Below are positions 51,429 through 62,550 of a stretch of 64,000 bases of DNA, piece by piece. Numbering within the stretch: the first letter of the stretch is position 1; the number at the start of each line of letters is the position of its first letter. The stretch lies in NCBI GenBank assembly GCA_018699955.1, contig JABISG010000074.1, forward strand, positions 186,001 to 250,000, written 5' to 3'. Origin of the DNA: Planctomycetaceae bacterium. GTDB lineage: Bacteria; Planctomycetota; Planctomycetia; Planctomycetales; Planctomycetaceae. The notes under the pieces are model-generated. The model was not told the DNA's origin and did not search any database. It worked only from the letters and a program-made list of their open reading frames with translations. The translations under genes and the position numbers were made by a program.

Positions 51429-52226
51429 TCATTGCAATTCCTCGTGCAGTTTTTTCAAGTACGGGCCGAAGCCTTCCGGGCCGAGCCAGTATCGCATCAT
51501 GTTGGTGACGCCGTCAGAGGTGATCGTTGCGCCGGAGAGGGCATCGATCTGGTGTTCCGGCTCGGTGATCCGTTTTGTCACTTCGACGAGAACATCCCAG
51601 TTTTCATCGAAAACGTGCTTGCCCTGCCAACGGCTTTTCCAGACGGGGTTATCCACTTCGCCGCCGAGTCCCGGCGTCTCTGCGTGTTGGTAGTATGTCA
51701 ATCCGCGAACCGTGGCCTGTTCCGGCCCCTGCTTCAAAGATTGCAGATCGATTGAAATGAATCCGTAGAGCGTCGACCACAGGCCGTATCCACGAATTGG
51801 CAACACCACCTGATCGGGCCGGCCGTCCTTGTCGTTGACCAGATAGACGTAAGAAAGTTTTTCGCGTTTTCTGATGGCGGCGACATCTGCTTCCGCTGGA
51901 ACGGGGTCGCTTTGATCGGATTTTTGTGTCGCGTTCTTTTGGTTATACCCATCCGGCAAATCGACGTACCAGTCGCTGTCGGCCAGATCGACCATTTTGA
52001 CTTCGACGGTTTCAAACAAGCGGGCGACGTCGGCATTGGTATGCTGTTTCGGATCGAAGATGCCGTCGGCTGCGATGAGGATGTTCTTCTTCTCCTCACG
52101 ATCGCGATTCCTGGTCTGCGTTGGCCGCAGCAATACGGCCGACGCGGAGACCAGCAGCGCGCACACTAGGCACAGGCTGACAGCCACCTTCAAAATATGC
52201 GGAATTGAGTCACGCTGCCCGGGCAT
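51429..52226 (-). CDS. nqrC: Na+-NQR subunit C
   Basis: A 265-aa subunit with one N-terminal membrane helix ([20 protein letters not shown]) and a periplasmic FMN-binding domain. The covalent flavin site is the threonine of SGAT at about residue 234 ([12 protein letters not shown]), to be modified by ApbE. Conserved blocks include [14 protein letters not shown] and [11 protein letters not shown]. Its start overlaps the end of nqrB by 17 bp. Confidence 0.96.
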   Translation of the reverse strand: MPGQRDSIPHILKVAVSLCLVCALLVSASAVLLRPTQTRNRDREEKKNILIAADGIFDPKQHTNADVARLFETVEVKMVDLADSDWYVDLPDGYNQKNATQKSDQSDPVPAEADVAAIRKREKLSYVYLVNDKDGRPDQVVLPIRGYGLWSTLYGFISIDLQSLKQGPEQATVRGLTYYQHAETPGLGGEVDNPVWKSRWQGKHVFDENWDVLVEVTKRITEPEHQIDALSGATITSDGVTNMMRYWLGPEGFGPYLKKLHEELQ

Positions 52227-53481
52227 TGCGGGCCTTTCTTCGCCTGATGTTTAACGCGAGAACGCAGTAGTCGATTGTGGGGGCGAACACGTTGCCGAAT
52301 AGTATCGCCAGCATCACCCCTTCGGGGAAGGCGGGATTGACGACGCGAATGAGAATCGTCATCACGCCGATCAGTCCGCCGTAAAACCATTTGCCGGTTT
52401 GCGTCATTGCGGCCGACACTGGATCGGTCGCCATAAACACCAGCCCGAACGCCAAACCGCCTGTGACCAAATGCCATTGTGGCGGCATGAGGAACATGGC
52501 GTTGGTGAAGGTACCCGCATCAGCACCCGTGGCGATGCCGCACATGATGCCGGAAAGCCCCATCGCGCCGATGAGAACGCCGGCCATAATTCGCCACGAA
52601 CCAACGCCGGTAAATATCAGAATGGCGGCTCCGATCAAGCAGGCCAACGTCGATGTTTCGCCCATCGATCCCTGCATGGTCCCCAGAAACGCCTGGTTCC
52701 AACTGACACTCAATTGCCCCAGTCCTCCGCCGGTGATGGCCGTCATTCCTGTTTCCACATTGGCGGCGGCCAATGCTCCCAATGGGGTCGCGCCGCTGAA
52801 TCCATCAACGGCGGTCCAGACGGTTTCGCCGACGATTTCTGCCGGATAAGCGAAATACAGGAAGGCGCGTGCGGTGAGCGCGGGGTTGAGAAAATTCTTC
52901 CCGGTACCGCCGAAGACTTCTTTGCCGATGATGACGCCGAACGCCGTCGCGACCGCCACCTGCCATAAGGGAATGGTTGGCGGGAGCGTGAGCGGAAGCA
53001 GCATGCCGGTGACGAGAAATCCCTCGTTGACATCGTGTCCGCGAATGCAGGCGAACGTGATTTCGATTCCCAGCCCGACGATATTGCAAACGAGAAACAC
53101 CGGGATGAAGAAGACCGCGCCGTGAATAACACACGACAGAATGCTGCTGGGATCGTAACCAGAACCAAGCATGCCGATCACACTGCCACGACAACCCTCT
53201 GCCGCTTGAACATCGATACCCGGCTGCTGCATCGCCAGATTGGCTTGATAGCCGGTGTTCCACAACGCCATCGCGATACAAGGCACCAAAGCGACGACAA
53301 CGGTGGTCATCATCCGCTTGAGGTCCATGCCGTCGCGAACGTGCGACGCGCGACCGGTGACCTCGCCCGGAGTGTAGAGGAAGCTATCGACTCCCTCGTA
53401 CAGCGGATACAACTTCTCCAACTTTCCGCCTTCATCGAAGAGCGGATGGATTCGGTCGAGAAATCGTCGGAGGAATTTCAT
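52210..53481 (-). CDS. nqrB: Na+-NQR subunit B
   Basis: The main membrane and ion-path subunit, 423 aa from the ATG at 53481 (the frame opens at a TTG nine bases earlier, less likely). The N-terminal [20 protein letters not shown] and [12 protein letters not shown] are typical. The covalent FMN site is Thr232 in FSGATPLG, close to the position known in Vibrio. About ten membrane helices are expected, including [22 protein letters not shown]. It binds riboflavin and FMN and takes part in Na+ transport. Confidence 0.96.
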   Translation of the reverse strand: MKFLRRFLDRIHPLFDEGGKLEKLYPLYEGVDSFLYTPGEVTGRASHVRDGMDLKRMMTTVVVALVPCIAMALWNTGYQANLAMQQPGIDVQAAEGCRGSVIGMLGSGYDPSSILSCVIHGAVFFIPVFLVCNIVGLGIEITFACIRGHDVNEGFLVTGMLLPLTLPPTIPLWQVAVATAFGVIIGKEVFGGTGKNFLNPALTARAFLYFAYPAEIVGETVWTAVDGFSGATPLGALAAANVETGMTAITGGGLGQLSVSWNQAFLGTMQGSMGETSTLACLIGAAILIFTGVGSWRIMAGVLIGAMGLSGIMCGIATGADAGTFTNAMFLMPPQWHLVTGGLAFGLVFMATDPVSAAMTQTGKWFYGGLIGVMTILIRVVNPAFPEGVMLAILFGNVFAPTIDYCVLALNIRRRKARNARAA

Positions 53482-53507
53482 GAGGGACAATAGCGGGGAG
53501 TATTAAC

Positions 53508-53550
53508 GGTGGATCCCACGGGACGCGGCCCGTGGGCTTTGGGGGTCACC
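53508..53550. repeat. Family B palindromic repeat between nqrA and nqrB
   Basis: A near-perfect CCCACGGG...CCCGTGGG hairpin in reverse orientation to the copies at 34731 and 35468. Its right end supplies the nqrA stop codon (TGA, complement of 53546-53548). Located inside an operon, it could tune the A-to-B ratio through RNA structure. Confidence 0.8.
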
Positions 53551-54892
53551 CTTCTTTTTCAATTTGTGTCAGCATCTTTCGCAGCAGCGGGCCGTATTCG
53601 TATTTGCCGGGGCAAACGTAGGTGCAGAGAGCCAGGTCTTCTTCATCCAGTTCGAGAACGCCCAGGTCTTGCGCTTGTGCGGTGTCGCCGGTGATCAATG
53701 CCCGCAGCATGAACGTGGGGACGATGTCGAGCGGCGTCACTTTTTCATACATGCCGATGGGAACCATTGCCCGCCGGGCACCTTCCTGCGATGTTGTGAA
53801 AGCAAACTTCTTGCTTGCCCCCATCAACGCGCCGGCGAAGACCCGTTTGACGGAGAACTTATCGAACCCCGGTTTCTGCCAACCGAAGAATTCGCGCGTT
53901 CTTCCTTCCAGCAATGCCGACACTTGTAGGTGATAGCGTCCCAGGAACGCTTCCTCATCCATTGCGCTACGGCCGGAGAGAACCGAGCCGGAGATCACGC
54001 GGCAATCGCCTTCACTCAGTCCACCGGCGGTCAAATCGTCGGTCGAGGCACCGATTCGCGTTCGGATGACCCGGGGAGTTCTTACCGCCGGCCCGGCCAA
54101 CGAGACCACGCGATCGCACGACAGGCGGCCCGTAGCAAATAACCGCCCGATGGCGATCACGTCCTGATAGTTGACGTACCACACGGTTCGTTTTTCACAA
54201 ACCGGTGCGAGAAAATGGATGTGCGTTCCCGGAAGTCCGGCCGGATGCGGCCCGGCAAATTCCTGGGGCGTCACAAAATCCAACTCACCGCCGGGAACCG
54301 ATTGTCCGGCTGCATGACAGAGATACAGTTTTCCGTCGGTCAAATGCCGGAGTACCTGCAGTCCGAGAATGAATTCTGACTTCGCTTCCGCGATGACCGT
54401 TGCGGGATTCGCCGCCAGCGGATTGGTGTCGATGGCCGTGACGAATAGAGACTGCGGTGCTGAGCCGGGAGCTGGCACGCGACTAAACGGTCGCGTTCGC
54501 AGCGCGGTCCACAAGCCCGAATCGATCAGATTTTCCTGCACCTGATCTCGCGCCAAACCGCTGAGGTCGGAATCGGAATAGTCGCGGAACGTCTCTTCCT
54601 CGTCGCCTTTAAGCTCGATGACGACCGATTGAAATCGTCGCTTGGCGGCGCGATTGACGGCCACCACTTTGCCGCAGCCGGGAGAAGTATACCGCACGCC
54701 CGCGGTTTTCTTGTCGGTAAAAAGCAGTTGCCCCAGCTTGACGGAATCACCTTCCGCGACGGCCATCGTCGGCTTCATGCCGATGTAGTCGTCGGCGACG
54801 AGCGCCACCCGGTGAACCGGCGGTCCCTCTTCGATTTCTGGCGACGGCACCCCCGCTATGGGAAGATCCAGTCCCTGCTTAGTCCGTATCAT
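53546..54892 (-). CDS. nqrA: Na+-NQR subunit A
   Basis: First gene of the nqr operon, 448 aa; the ATG at 54892 gives [14 protein letters not shown], the normal N-terminus, whereas the frame extends to an unsupported TTG. NqrA is a soluble cytoplasmic-side subunit involved in quinone handling. Conserved blocks include [27 protein letters not shown]-like [16 protein letters not shown] and, near the end, [23 protein letters not shown] followed by [22 protein letters not shown]. The usual length is similar. The promoter should lie in the large gap upstream. Confidence 0.96.
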   Translation of the reverse strand: MIRTKQGLDLPIAGVPSPEIEEGPPVHRVALVADDYIGMKPTMAVAEGDSVKLGQLLFTDKKTAGVRYTSPGCGKVVAVNRAAKRRFQSVVIELKGDEEETFRDYSDSDLSGLARDQVQENLIDSGLWTALRTRPFSRVPAPGSAPQSLFVTAIDTNPLAANPATVIAEAKSEFILGLQVLRHLTDGKLYLCHAAGQSVPGGELDFVTPQEFAGPHPAGLPGTHIHFLAPVCEKRTVWYVNYQDVIAIGRLFATGRLSCDRVVSLAGPAVRTPRVIRTRIGASTDDLTAGGLSEGDCRVISGSVLSGRSAMDEEAFLGRYHLQVSALLEGRTREFFGWQKPGFDKFSVKRVFAGALMGASKKFAFTTSQEGARRAMVPIGMYEKVTPLDIVPTFMLRALITGDTAQAQDLGVLELDEEDLALCTYVCPGKYEYGPLLRKMLTQIEKEG

Positions 54893-55426
54893 CCGGTCGC
54901 GCGGCTCCGATCCGTCCGGCAACGATTTCTTGCGGTTGGTGTTTCCATCGAATCACGAGAACTGACGGCGGCCAACCTCTGAGCCAGAATTTGTTCGCCC
55001 GTCGTGCGTATCTTACACACCTTGCCCGAATTTTGTAGTGAAGGCGGCGCAGGAAAAACTGCGGTTTCACAATTCGTGTTTCTGTACCCGTTGGCCATCT
55101 CGACCGAGATGCTGGCACTCAGGAAGAACAACCAAAAGGTTTCGATGAGGAATGCAGGAAAGTAGGATTTTCAAGCAGCGTTTCCCCCTGTTTTTCCCAT
55201 CCATTTGGAGTTCAATGCGATTCCGGAGAGAACCACGGATTTCACGAATGGGCACGGATACAACCATTGCGACAACACACTGGCATCGAGAAAGAATCCG
55301 AGGATTTTGTGGCCGCAATTTAGCCTGTCGCAATTGCGACAATGGTGTGTGGTCCGTGGTATCGAGTTCCGGGCCAAAAAGTTCTAGCGAACAGAATCCA
55401 TTTCTTGATTGTTGTACCCGCTCGCG
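54893..55426. other. Intergenic region upstream of the nqr operon, with decayed repeats
   Basis: A 534-bp gap between nqrA and prfB, both on the minus strand, presumably carrying the nqr promoter. It contains a decayed relative of the family D hairpin (55144-55200), AACCACGGATTTCACGAAT-type sequence near 55233, and a perfect 16-bp palindrome TGTCGCAATTGCGACA at 55326-55341. Frames up to 92 codons run through these repeats and look accidental. Confidence 0.6.
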
Positions 55427-56537
55427 CTAATCCTTGCCGATGCTCCATCGCAAATAGGCATCTATGAAGGGGTCAAGTTCGCCGTTGAGAACGGTGTCGG
55501 GGTTGCCCGCTTTGAGGCCGGTGCGGGCATCTTTGACGTAGCGGTCGGGGTTTAAAACATAGTTGCGGACGGTTTCGCCACCGAAGCCGATTTTCGATTT
55601 CTGTCCGCGACGAGCCGCGACTTCCGCTTCGCGGCGCTCGCGCTCATTCTGGAACAGCTTGGCAATCAGCATCTTGCGAGCCGTCGCGCGGTTCTTGTGT
55701 TGGCTGCGTTCGTTCTGGCATTGCACCACGACGTTGGATTCGAGATGCGTTAGCCGAATGGCCGAATCGGTTTTGTTGACGTGCTGCCCGCCTGCACCAC
55801 TGGCACGATACGTGTCTTCGCGCACATCTTTATCCCAGTTGATATCGACGTCGAATTCGTCGTCCAGTTCGGGCGTGACATCGACGGCGGCAAATGACGT
55901 ATGCCGTCGTCCGGCCGAATCGAAGGGGCTGATACGAATCAGGCGGTGATTTCCCGTTTCGCCTTTCAAATACCCGAAGACATACTGGCCGCGAATGACA
56001 ACTGTCGCATTGCGTATGCCGGCCTCTTCGGCGTCAGAACGTTCGAGCATCTCGGCTTTGTAGCCACGCAATTCGGACCAGCGAATGAACATTCGCAGCA
56101 GCATTTCTGCCCAGTCGGACGAATCGGTCCCGCCCTCGCCGGCTTGCACGGTGACATAGGCACCCATTGCGTCTTCCGGCGACGACATGATCGCTTGCAA
56201 CTCGACGGCGGCGATTTGCGGTTCCAGCCGTTCAACCGTCGTGGCGAGTTCGTCTATGCTATCCCCGCCGTCGTCCTCCGCTGCGAATTCCATGAGGACG
56301 CCGATATCGTCCGCCGCCGTCGCTAGTTCTTCGAGCGGTTTCACAGCGAGATTCAGCCGACTCAATTCGCCCACAATCTTCTGCGCGCTCTCCTGATCGT
56401 CCCAGAAGTTGGCTCCCGCCATCAGCTGGTTGATTTCCTCTGTGCGTTTCTGCTTGCCGACCAGGTCAAAGAGAGTCTCGCAGATGGACGATGCGGTTGA
56501 CAAGATCCTGGCAGCGTTGTTCGAGTTCCTGGTCCAT
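55427..56537 (-). CDS. prfB: Peptide chain release factor 2, with programmed +1 frameshift
   Basis: RF2 recognises UAA and UGA stops and triggers peptide release. The main frame (56467-55427, 346 aa) carries the SPF stop-reading tripeptide ([11 protein letters not shown]) and the catalytic GGQ ([14 protein letters not shown]). The first 23 codons ([23 protein letters not shown]) lie in another frame from the ATG at 56537 and end at an in-frame TGA; the slippery CTT-TGA-C at 56471-56465 allows a +1 shift into [13 protein letters not shown]. The joined product is 369 aa, the normal size. RF2 thus controls its own level: low RF2 slows reading of TGA and favours the shift. I see no strong SD-like AGGGGG before the site. 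An automated call starting at 56503 in the second frame would have a wrong N-terminus. Confidence 0.95.
56465..56471 (-). promoter_or_regulatory. RF2 recoding site CTT TGA C
   Basis: Minus-strand CTTTGAC: the Leu codon CTT (56471-56469), the stop TGA, then C. Slippage by one base gives GAC (56467-56465). This is the canonical autoregulatory shift site of bacterial prfB. Confidence 0.93.
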
Positions 56538-56595
56538 GAGAGGTGTTGCTTTCGGGGTGAATTGCGATCGTGTTGAGAGCTGTTGAAGCGTTGGG

Positions 56596-56630
56596 TGATC
56601 CCACGGGGCGCGGCCCGTGGGCTTTGGTGA
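56596..56630. repeat. Family B palindromic repeat upstream of prfB
   Basis: TGATCCCACGGGG...CCCGTGGGCTTTGGTGA, same orientation as the 53508 copy. It lies between ugd and prfB, both on the minus strand. Confidence 0.8.
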
Positions 56631-56651
56631 ATTTTCTATTCGCCACACAGT

Positions 56652-57971
<1,320 letters not shown>

Positions 57972-57994
57972 AAAAGAATAGCTTCTTACAGGAG

Positions 57995-58036
57995 TTTTTT
58001 GACGCAAAGTCGCAGTGACGCAAAGCAGTCGCAAAG
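57995..58036. repeat. GACGCAAAG short tandem-like repeat upstream of ugd (family E)
   Basis: TTTTTTGACGCAAAG followed by TCGCAGTGACGCAAAG and CAGTCGCAAAGG repeats an approximately 8-base GCAAAG-type unit. It lies about 25 bp before the ugd start, the same placement as the copy at 45858. Confidence 0.6.
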
Positions 58037-58165
58037 GATGTGATTATCAGATCCGTCGCATCAGCCCTTTTGCCTCATCTGCGGTCGATTCCGGAATGTC
58101 TCAGACTTCAATTTGACTCTTGTGTCGATGGAACCTCTGAGGTGGTACAGAGACTTGAGAACGTT

Positions 58166-59203
58166 TTACTCCGTGTCGCCTTGCGTCTGCAAGCGGTCTT
58201 TGTATTGTGCTGCGTAGTAACTGCGATACTCGCCCGACTTGATGTTTTGAATCCAGGCCGTTTGAGTTTGATACCACTCGATGGTTTCTTCCAAACCGTG
58301 ACGGAACTCAACTTCGGGCGACCAGTCGAGTTCGGACCTGGCTTTGGAACAGTCGATGGCGTAACGCAGATCGTGGCCGGGTCGGTCGCGGACAAATTGT
58401 ATGAGACTTTCGGGTTTGCCCAACAGTTCCAGCAGCGTGCGGGTGAGGTCGATGTTTCGTAGTTCGGTCTCGCCGCCGAAGTTATAAACCTCGCCCACTT
58501 TGCCGCGCCTGAGAGCGGCGTCGATACCGCGACAATGATCGAGCACGTGAATCCAGTCGCGAACGTTTTCGCCCGTTCCGTACACCGGCAGCGATTGATC
58601 GTTTATCGCATTCGAAATGAACAACGGCAGCAACTTTTCCGGAAACTGGTACGGCCCGTAATTGTTCGAGCAGCGCGTGATGACTGCCGGAAAACCAAAG
58701 GTGTGAAAGTAACTGCGGACGAGCATGTCGGCGGCCGCCTTCGATGCCGAATACGGACTGTTGGGGGCCAGCGGCGTTTCTTCGGTGAAAAAGCCCTCGT
58801 CTCCCAGGCTGCCATAAACCTCGTCGGTCGAGACTTGAACGTACCGCGAAATTTCGGCGGCGCGGCAGACATCGAGCAGCACTTGAGTGCCAACGATATT
58901 CGTTTCGACAAACGGTCCGGAATCGAGAATGCTGCGATCGACGTGACTCTCGGCGGCGAAGTGGACGACCGCATCGACGGGCGATCCACTCAGCGCCCGT
59001 TCCATAAACGCCCGGTCGCAGATGTCACCCTGCAAAAAGCGATAACGCGGATCGTTTTCAATATCCGACAGATTGGCCGGGTTGCCCGCGTAGGTTAGTT
59101 TGTCAACATTGACAACTTCCTGCTCGGGATAGCGGGTCAACTGGTCCCGAATGAAATTCGAGCCAATGAACCCACAGCCGCCGGTAACGAGAATGCGTTT
59201 CAT
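58166..59203 (-). CDS. rfbB: dTDP-glucose 4,6-dehydratase
   Basis: An extended-SDR enzyme (RmlB/RfbB), 345 aa, converting dTDP-glucose to dTDP-4-keto-6-deoxyglucose, on the way to dTDP-rhamnose and other deoxysugars. It has TGGCGFIGSNF at residues 7-17, the STDEVYG active-site segment, YSASK with catalytic Tyr and Lys, and RCSNNYGPYQFPEKLLPLFI, all characteristic of RmlB. GGAAG precedes the ATG at 59203. The other rhamnose genes (rmlA, C, D) are not in the window. Confidence 0.95.
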   Translation of the reverse strand: MKRILVTGGCGFIGSNFIRDQLTRYPEQEVVNVDKLTYAGNPANLSDIENDPRYRFLQGDICDRAFMERALSGSPVDAVVHFAAESHVDRSILDSGPFVETNIVGTQVLLDVCRAAEISRYVQVSTDEVYGSLGDEGFFTEETPLAPNSPYSASKAAADMLVRSYFHTFGFPAVITRCSNNYGPYQFPEKLLPLFISNAINDQSLPVYGTGENVRDWIHVLDHCRGIDAALRRGKVGEVYNFGGETELRNIDLTRTLLELLGKPESLIQFVRDRPGHDLRYAIDCSKARSELDWSPEVEFRHGLEETIEWYQTQTAWIQNIKSGEYRSYYAAQYKDRLQTQGDTE

Positions 59204-59317
59204 TGACGGTCTTCCAGGAGTTTACAGACCGGAGTTTCCATCTGGTTCCAAAGACGGGGATTGAAAACGAGTCACCACAAACTCCGGGGTGCCACTGATC
59301 GATCAAGCGGCACAACA

Positions 59318-62137
59318 TCAGGACTCTGCCGTCGGTTCATCCCCTTCAGTTTGCTCGTTGTTCGGCTCGGCAGTTGGTGTTTCGTTTTCAGCTGGCCCTT
59401 CGCTTCCGACTGCGTCTTCTGGCGGAGCTTCCGCTTCGTCTTCTGCATCGACGATTTCGGCGGGAATGCGTGCCATCGATGCAAGTTTGTCGCCTTCGTC
59501 GAGTCGAATGATGCGAACGCCTTGTGTGTTGCGGCCGACCTGGCTGATATCGGAAGCCCGCAGGCGTTGAATCTTGCCGCTAGTGGTCACCATCAACACT
59601 TGGTCGTCGTCGTGAACGGCGAGGACATCAACCACCTGGCCGTTGCGTTCCGTCGTGCGAATGTCGCGAAGCCCTTTGCCGCCGCGCCTCTGCCGACGGT
59701 ACCTCGCGTTGCCCGAATACTTTGTGCCGTTCTCATCACCGGCATCACCACCGGTTTCTTCCGCGTCGGCGATTTCGGCATCGTCTGTTTCTGCTACTGT
59801 GTCATTGTCTTCTGCAGCCTCGTTCGCACCGAAGGGTGTCCGTTTGCCGTAACCGTTTTCGCAACCAGTGAGCAGGCATGTGTCTTCTCGCGGGATGACC
59901 ATGCCGATGACGAAGTCGCCCTTTCCGAGCGAGATTCCTTTCACGCCGCGCGTGGCCCGGCCCATGCTGCGGGCGTCGTCGTGCGAGAAACGAATCGCCA
60001 TGCCGTTGTGCGTCGCCAGCACCACGTTGTCGTCGCCGGCGACGCGCCGCACGTCGATCAAATGATCGTCGTCATCGAGGTTGATGGCGATCAACCCGCC
60101 CTTGAGCGGCCGGCTGTAGGCGGAAAGTGCCGTCTTTTTAACGATGCCGTTGCGGGTGGCCATAATCAGAAACTGGTCATCGACGAATTCGCGAACCGCC
60201 AGACAGTTGGTCACACTTTCATCTTCATCGAGCGACAACAGATTGATGAGCGCCCGACCTTTGGCCGTGCGGCCCTGCTGCGGCAGATCGTAAACTTTAC
60301 GCCAGTAGACCTTGCCACCATCGGTGAAGAACAGCAGGAAGGAATGCGTGCTGGCGACGAAGACATGCTTGATGGGATCTTCGTCGTCGGTTTGCGCTCC
60401 TTTAATACCCTTGCCGCCGCGATTTTGTGCCTGATAGGCGGTGAGCGTTGTTCGCTTGATATAGCCCCGTTGCGACAGCGTGACGACCATCGTCTCTTCG
60501 GTGATCAAATCGTCGCGATCGACGTCACCAACCTCGCCTTCCTCAATTGCCGTTCGCCGCGGATTGCCGTACTTTTTAATCAACTCTTCCAAATCGTCGC
60601 GAATCACCGCACGAATGTTGGCCTCGTCCGACAGGAGTTCGAGGTACCCGGCGATTGCTTCGAGCAGTTTCTGATATTCGTCGCCAAGCTGTTCGCGTTC
60701 GAGGTTGGCCAGCGAGCCGAGCTGCATCGAGACAATCGCTTCGGCCTGCCGCGACGAGAGGTGATACATCTCATGTACGCCGTGCTCGCCCTGAAATTCC
60801 TTGAAGCCGTCGTCGCCCAGTGCGCGCTCGATCAATCCGCCTGGAACGTCAATCTGCTGCAAATCCTCGCGGGCAGCGGCACGGCTCGGTGCGCTGCGAA
60901 TGGTATTGATGACCTGATCGATGTCGATCTGTGCGATCATCAACCCTTCGACGGTGTGTTTTCGCTTGCGGGCTTCGGCCAGCAGGAACTCGGTGCGGCG
61001 GCGAATGACATCGACGCGGTGCCGCAGGAATTCTTCCAGCATCGCCTTGACCGACAAGGTTTCCGGTCGGTTACCGACGAGCGCCAGTAGGATCACGCTG
61101 ACCGTCGACTGCAGTGGCGAGAAGCGGAACAGTTGATTGAGAACAACTTCGCGGTCGGCGTCGCGTTTCAACACAATGTGCAGCCGCACCTGCCAAGCTG
61201 GAATCGTCCGGTCGGTCAAATCGACAATGCGGGAAATGCCTTTGACGCGATCGTCGCGGACCAGCGCTTCGAGTTTCTCGCGGATGCGGTCGCGCGTTTC
61301 CTGATAAGGGATTTCCGTAACGACGATGACGTCGCTTTTCTTTTCCGTCTCGAAATGCGTCCGGGCGCGCAGCCTGATGGTGGAACGGCCGGTATGGTAA
61401 CCCTGCCGAATGCCACCGCGCCCGCAAATAATGCCGCCGGTGGGAAAGTCGGGACCGGGCAGCACTTCCATCAATTCACTGACGCCAGCCTGCGGATTGT
61501 CGATCAACACGATGGCCGCTTGACAGACTTCGGTCAGGTTATGCGGGGGGATGCTGGTCGCCATGCCGACCGCAATACCGTTCGACCCATTAACCAGCAG
61601 GTTGGGGAATTTCGCGGGGAGTACGACCGGTTCGGTATTCTCCTGGTCGTACGTCGGCACGAAATCAACCGTGTCGCGGTTGATGTCCTGCAGCATCTCC
61701 GAGGCGATGGGAGAGAGCCGGGCTTCGGTGTACCGCATGGCTGCCGGCGGCAAACCGGCCAACGAGCCAAAGTTTCCCTGCTTATCGACAAGCACGCCGC
61801 GCATCACCCACTCTTGCGCCATGCGGACAAGCGTCGGATAGACAGATCCTTCGCCGTGTGGGTGATAGTTGCCGCTGGTATCGCCGGCAATCTTCGCGCA
61901 TTTCTTCCGCGAACCACCCGGATTCAGATTCAGGTCGTTCATGGCGACGAGAATCCGCCGCTGCGACGGCTTCAGACCGTCGCGCACATCGGGAAGCGCA
62001 CGGCTGACAATGACGCTCATGGCGTAGGTGAGATAACTCTGCCGCATCTCATCCTGAATGTCTAGCTGCTCGATTCGCTCCTGGCCCACCGATTCATCGG
62101 GTTGGCTTTCACCGGGACCACCGTTTCCGTCGGACAA
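59318..62137 (-). CDS. gyrA: DNA gyrase subunit A
   Basis: Gyrase A, 939 aa, the DNA-breaking and rejoining subunit of the supercoiling enzyme. No suitable ATG exists; the TTG at 62137 has AAGGAG 9 nt upstream and is chosen. The catalytic tyrosine is Tyr136 in [11 protein letters not shown]. The quinolone-pocket stretch reads [11 protein letters not shown]. coli Ser83 and Asp87 positions are Gly97 and Pro101. The C-terminal DNA-wrapping domain contains the GyrA box QRRGGKG, which marks gyrase rather than topoisomerase IV, and an inserted acidic linker ([18 protein letters not shown]) before it. The tail is strongly acidic. Divergent from the DUF1549-type gene. Confidence 0.95.
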   Translation of the reverse strand: MSDGNGGPGESQPDESVGQERIEQLDIQDEMRQSYLTYAMSVIVSRALPDVRDGLKPSQRRILVAMNDLNLNPGGSRKKCAKIAGDTSGNYHPHGEGSVYPTLVRMAQEWVMRGVLVDKQGNFGSLAGLPPAAMRYTEARLSPIASEMLQDINRDTVDFVPTYDQENTEPVVLPAKFPNLLVNGSNGIAVGMATSIPPHNLTEVCQAAIVLIDNPQAGVSELMEVLPGPDFPTGGIICGRGGIRQGYHTGRSTIRLRARTHFETEKKSDVIVVTEIPYQETRDRIREKLEALVRDDRVKGISRIVDLTDRTIPAWQVRLHIVLKRDADREVVLNQLFRFSPLQSTVSVILLALVGNRPETLSVKAMLEEFLRHRVDVIRRRTEFLLAEARKRKHTVEGLMIAQIDIDQVINTIRSAPSRAAAREDLQQIDVPGGLIERALGDDGFKEFQGEHGVHEMYHLSSRQAEAIVSMQLGSLANLEREQLGDEYQKLLEAIAGYLELLSDEANIRAVIRDDLEELIKKYGNPRRTAIEEGEVGDVDRDDLITEETMVVTLSQRGYIKRTTLTAYQAQNRGGKGIKGAQTDDEDPIKHVFVASTHSFLLFFTDGGKVYWRKVYDLPQQGRTAKGRALINLLSLDEDESVTNCLAVREFVDDQFLIMATRNGIVKKTALSAYSRPLKGGLIAINLDDDDHLIDVRRVAGDDNVVLATHNGMAIRFSHDDARSMGRATRGVKGISLGKGDFVIGMVIPREDTCLLTGCENGYGKRTPFGANEAAEDNDTVAETDDAEIADAEETGGDAGDENGTKYSGNARYRRQRRGGKGLRDIRTTERNGQVVDVLAVHDDDQVLMVTTSGKIQRLRASDISQVGRNTQGVRIIRLDEGDKLASMARIPAEIVDAEDEAEAPPEDAVGSEGPAENETPTAEPNNEQTEGDEPTAES

Positions 62138-62550
62138 TGCGGGACACTCCTTATCGACAACATGCAGATAGAACACGCAGGCAACTGACACCCAATTCGA
62201 CAATCAATTCGACAATCAATCATCGACGGGCAACACAACAACTCACCGAGCGCGGCACTGACCAAAGGACAATCTGGAATGGTCGAAACCGACCGCAAGT
62301 TACCGGACTGACAACACGCCAACGCCGACCGCTATTTTAGTTGATTTGACGCGTGCCAACAACTCACTCAAACATCCCGCGAACGCTCAAAATGTGCCGT
62401 CAACCGTTCGCATTATCAGCCCAGTGAATTCCGGCCATGCACTGGACGACCGTGATCGGCTTCCGGCTTGCTACGGCTGCCGAGAAACCATAATATTGAC
62501 TGTTGTTTATATGTGCGTTTCGCCACCGCGATTCATCGATGACGGAGAGC
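62138..62550. other. Divergent intergenic region gyrA / DUF1549-type gene
   Basis: A 413-bp gap holding the promoters of both genes. It contains a 12-bp tandem repeat, AATTCGACAATC, twice (62194-62205 and 62206-62217). The frames crossing it have no supported starts. Confidence 0.5.
62147..62152 (-). promoter_or_regulatory. gyrA: gyrA ribosome-binding site that decides a TTG start
   Basis: Minus-strand AAGGAG, 9 nt before TTG at 62137. The frame continues upstream to another TTG without such a site, and the next ATG falls inside the conserved domain. Confidence 0.8.

Noticed and set aside
55152-55430. 92-codon plus-strand frame in the nqrA-prfB gap
   Set aside because: Passes through decayed repeat sequences and has no ribosome site or domain.
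56427-56503. prfB read as a simple gene starting at the in-frame codon at 56503
   Set aside because: That start gives an N-terminus unlike RF2; the upstream frame ending in CTT-TGA-C supplies the missing part.
59261-61090. 609-codon open frame on the plus strand opposite gyrA
   Set aside because: It mirrors gyrA codon for codon, encodes no recognisable domain and has no ribosome site; it is a by-product of gyrA codon bias.
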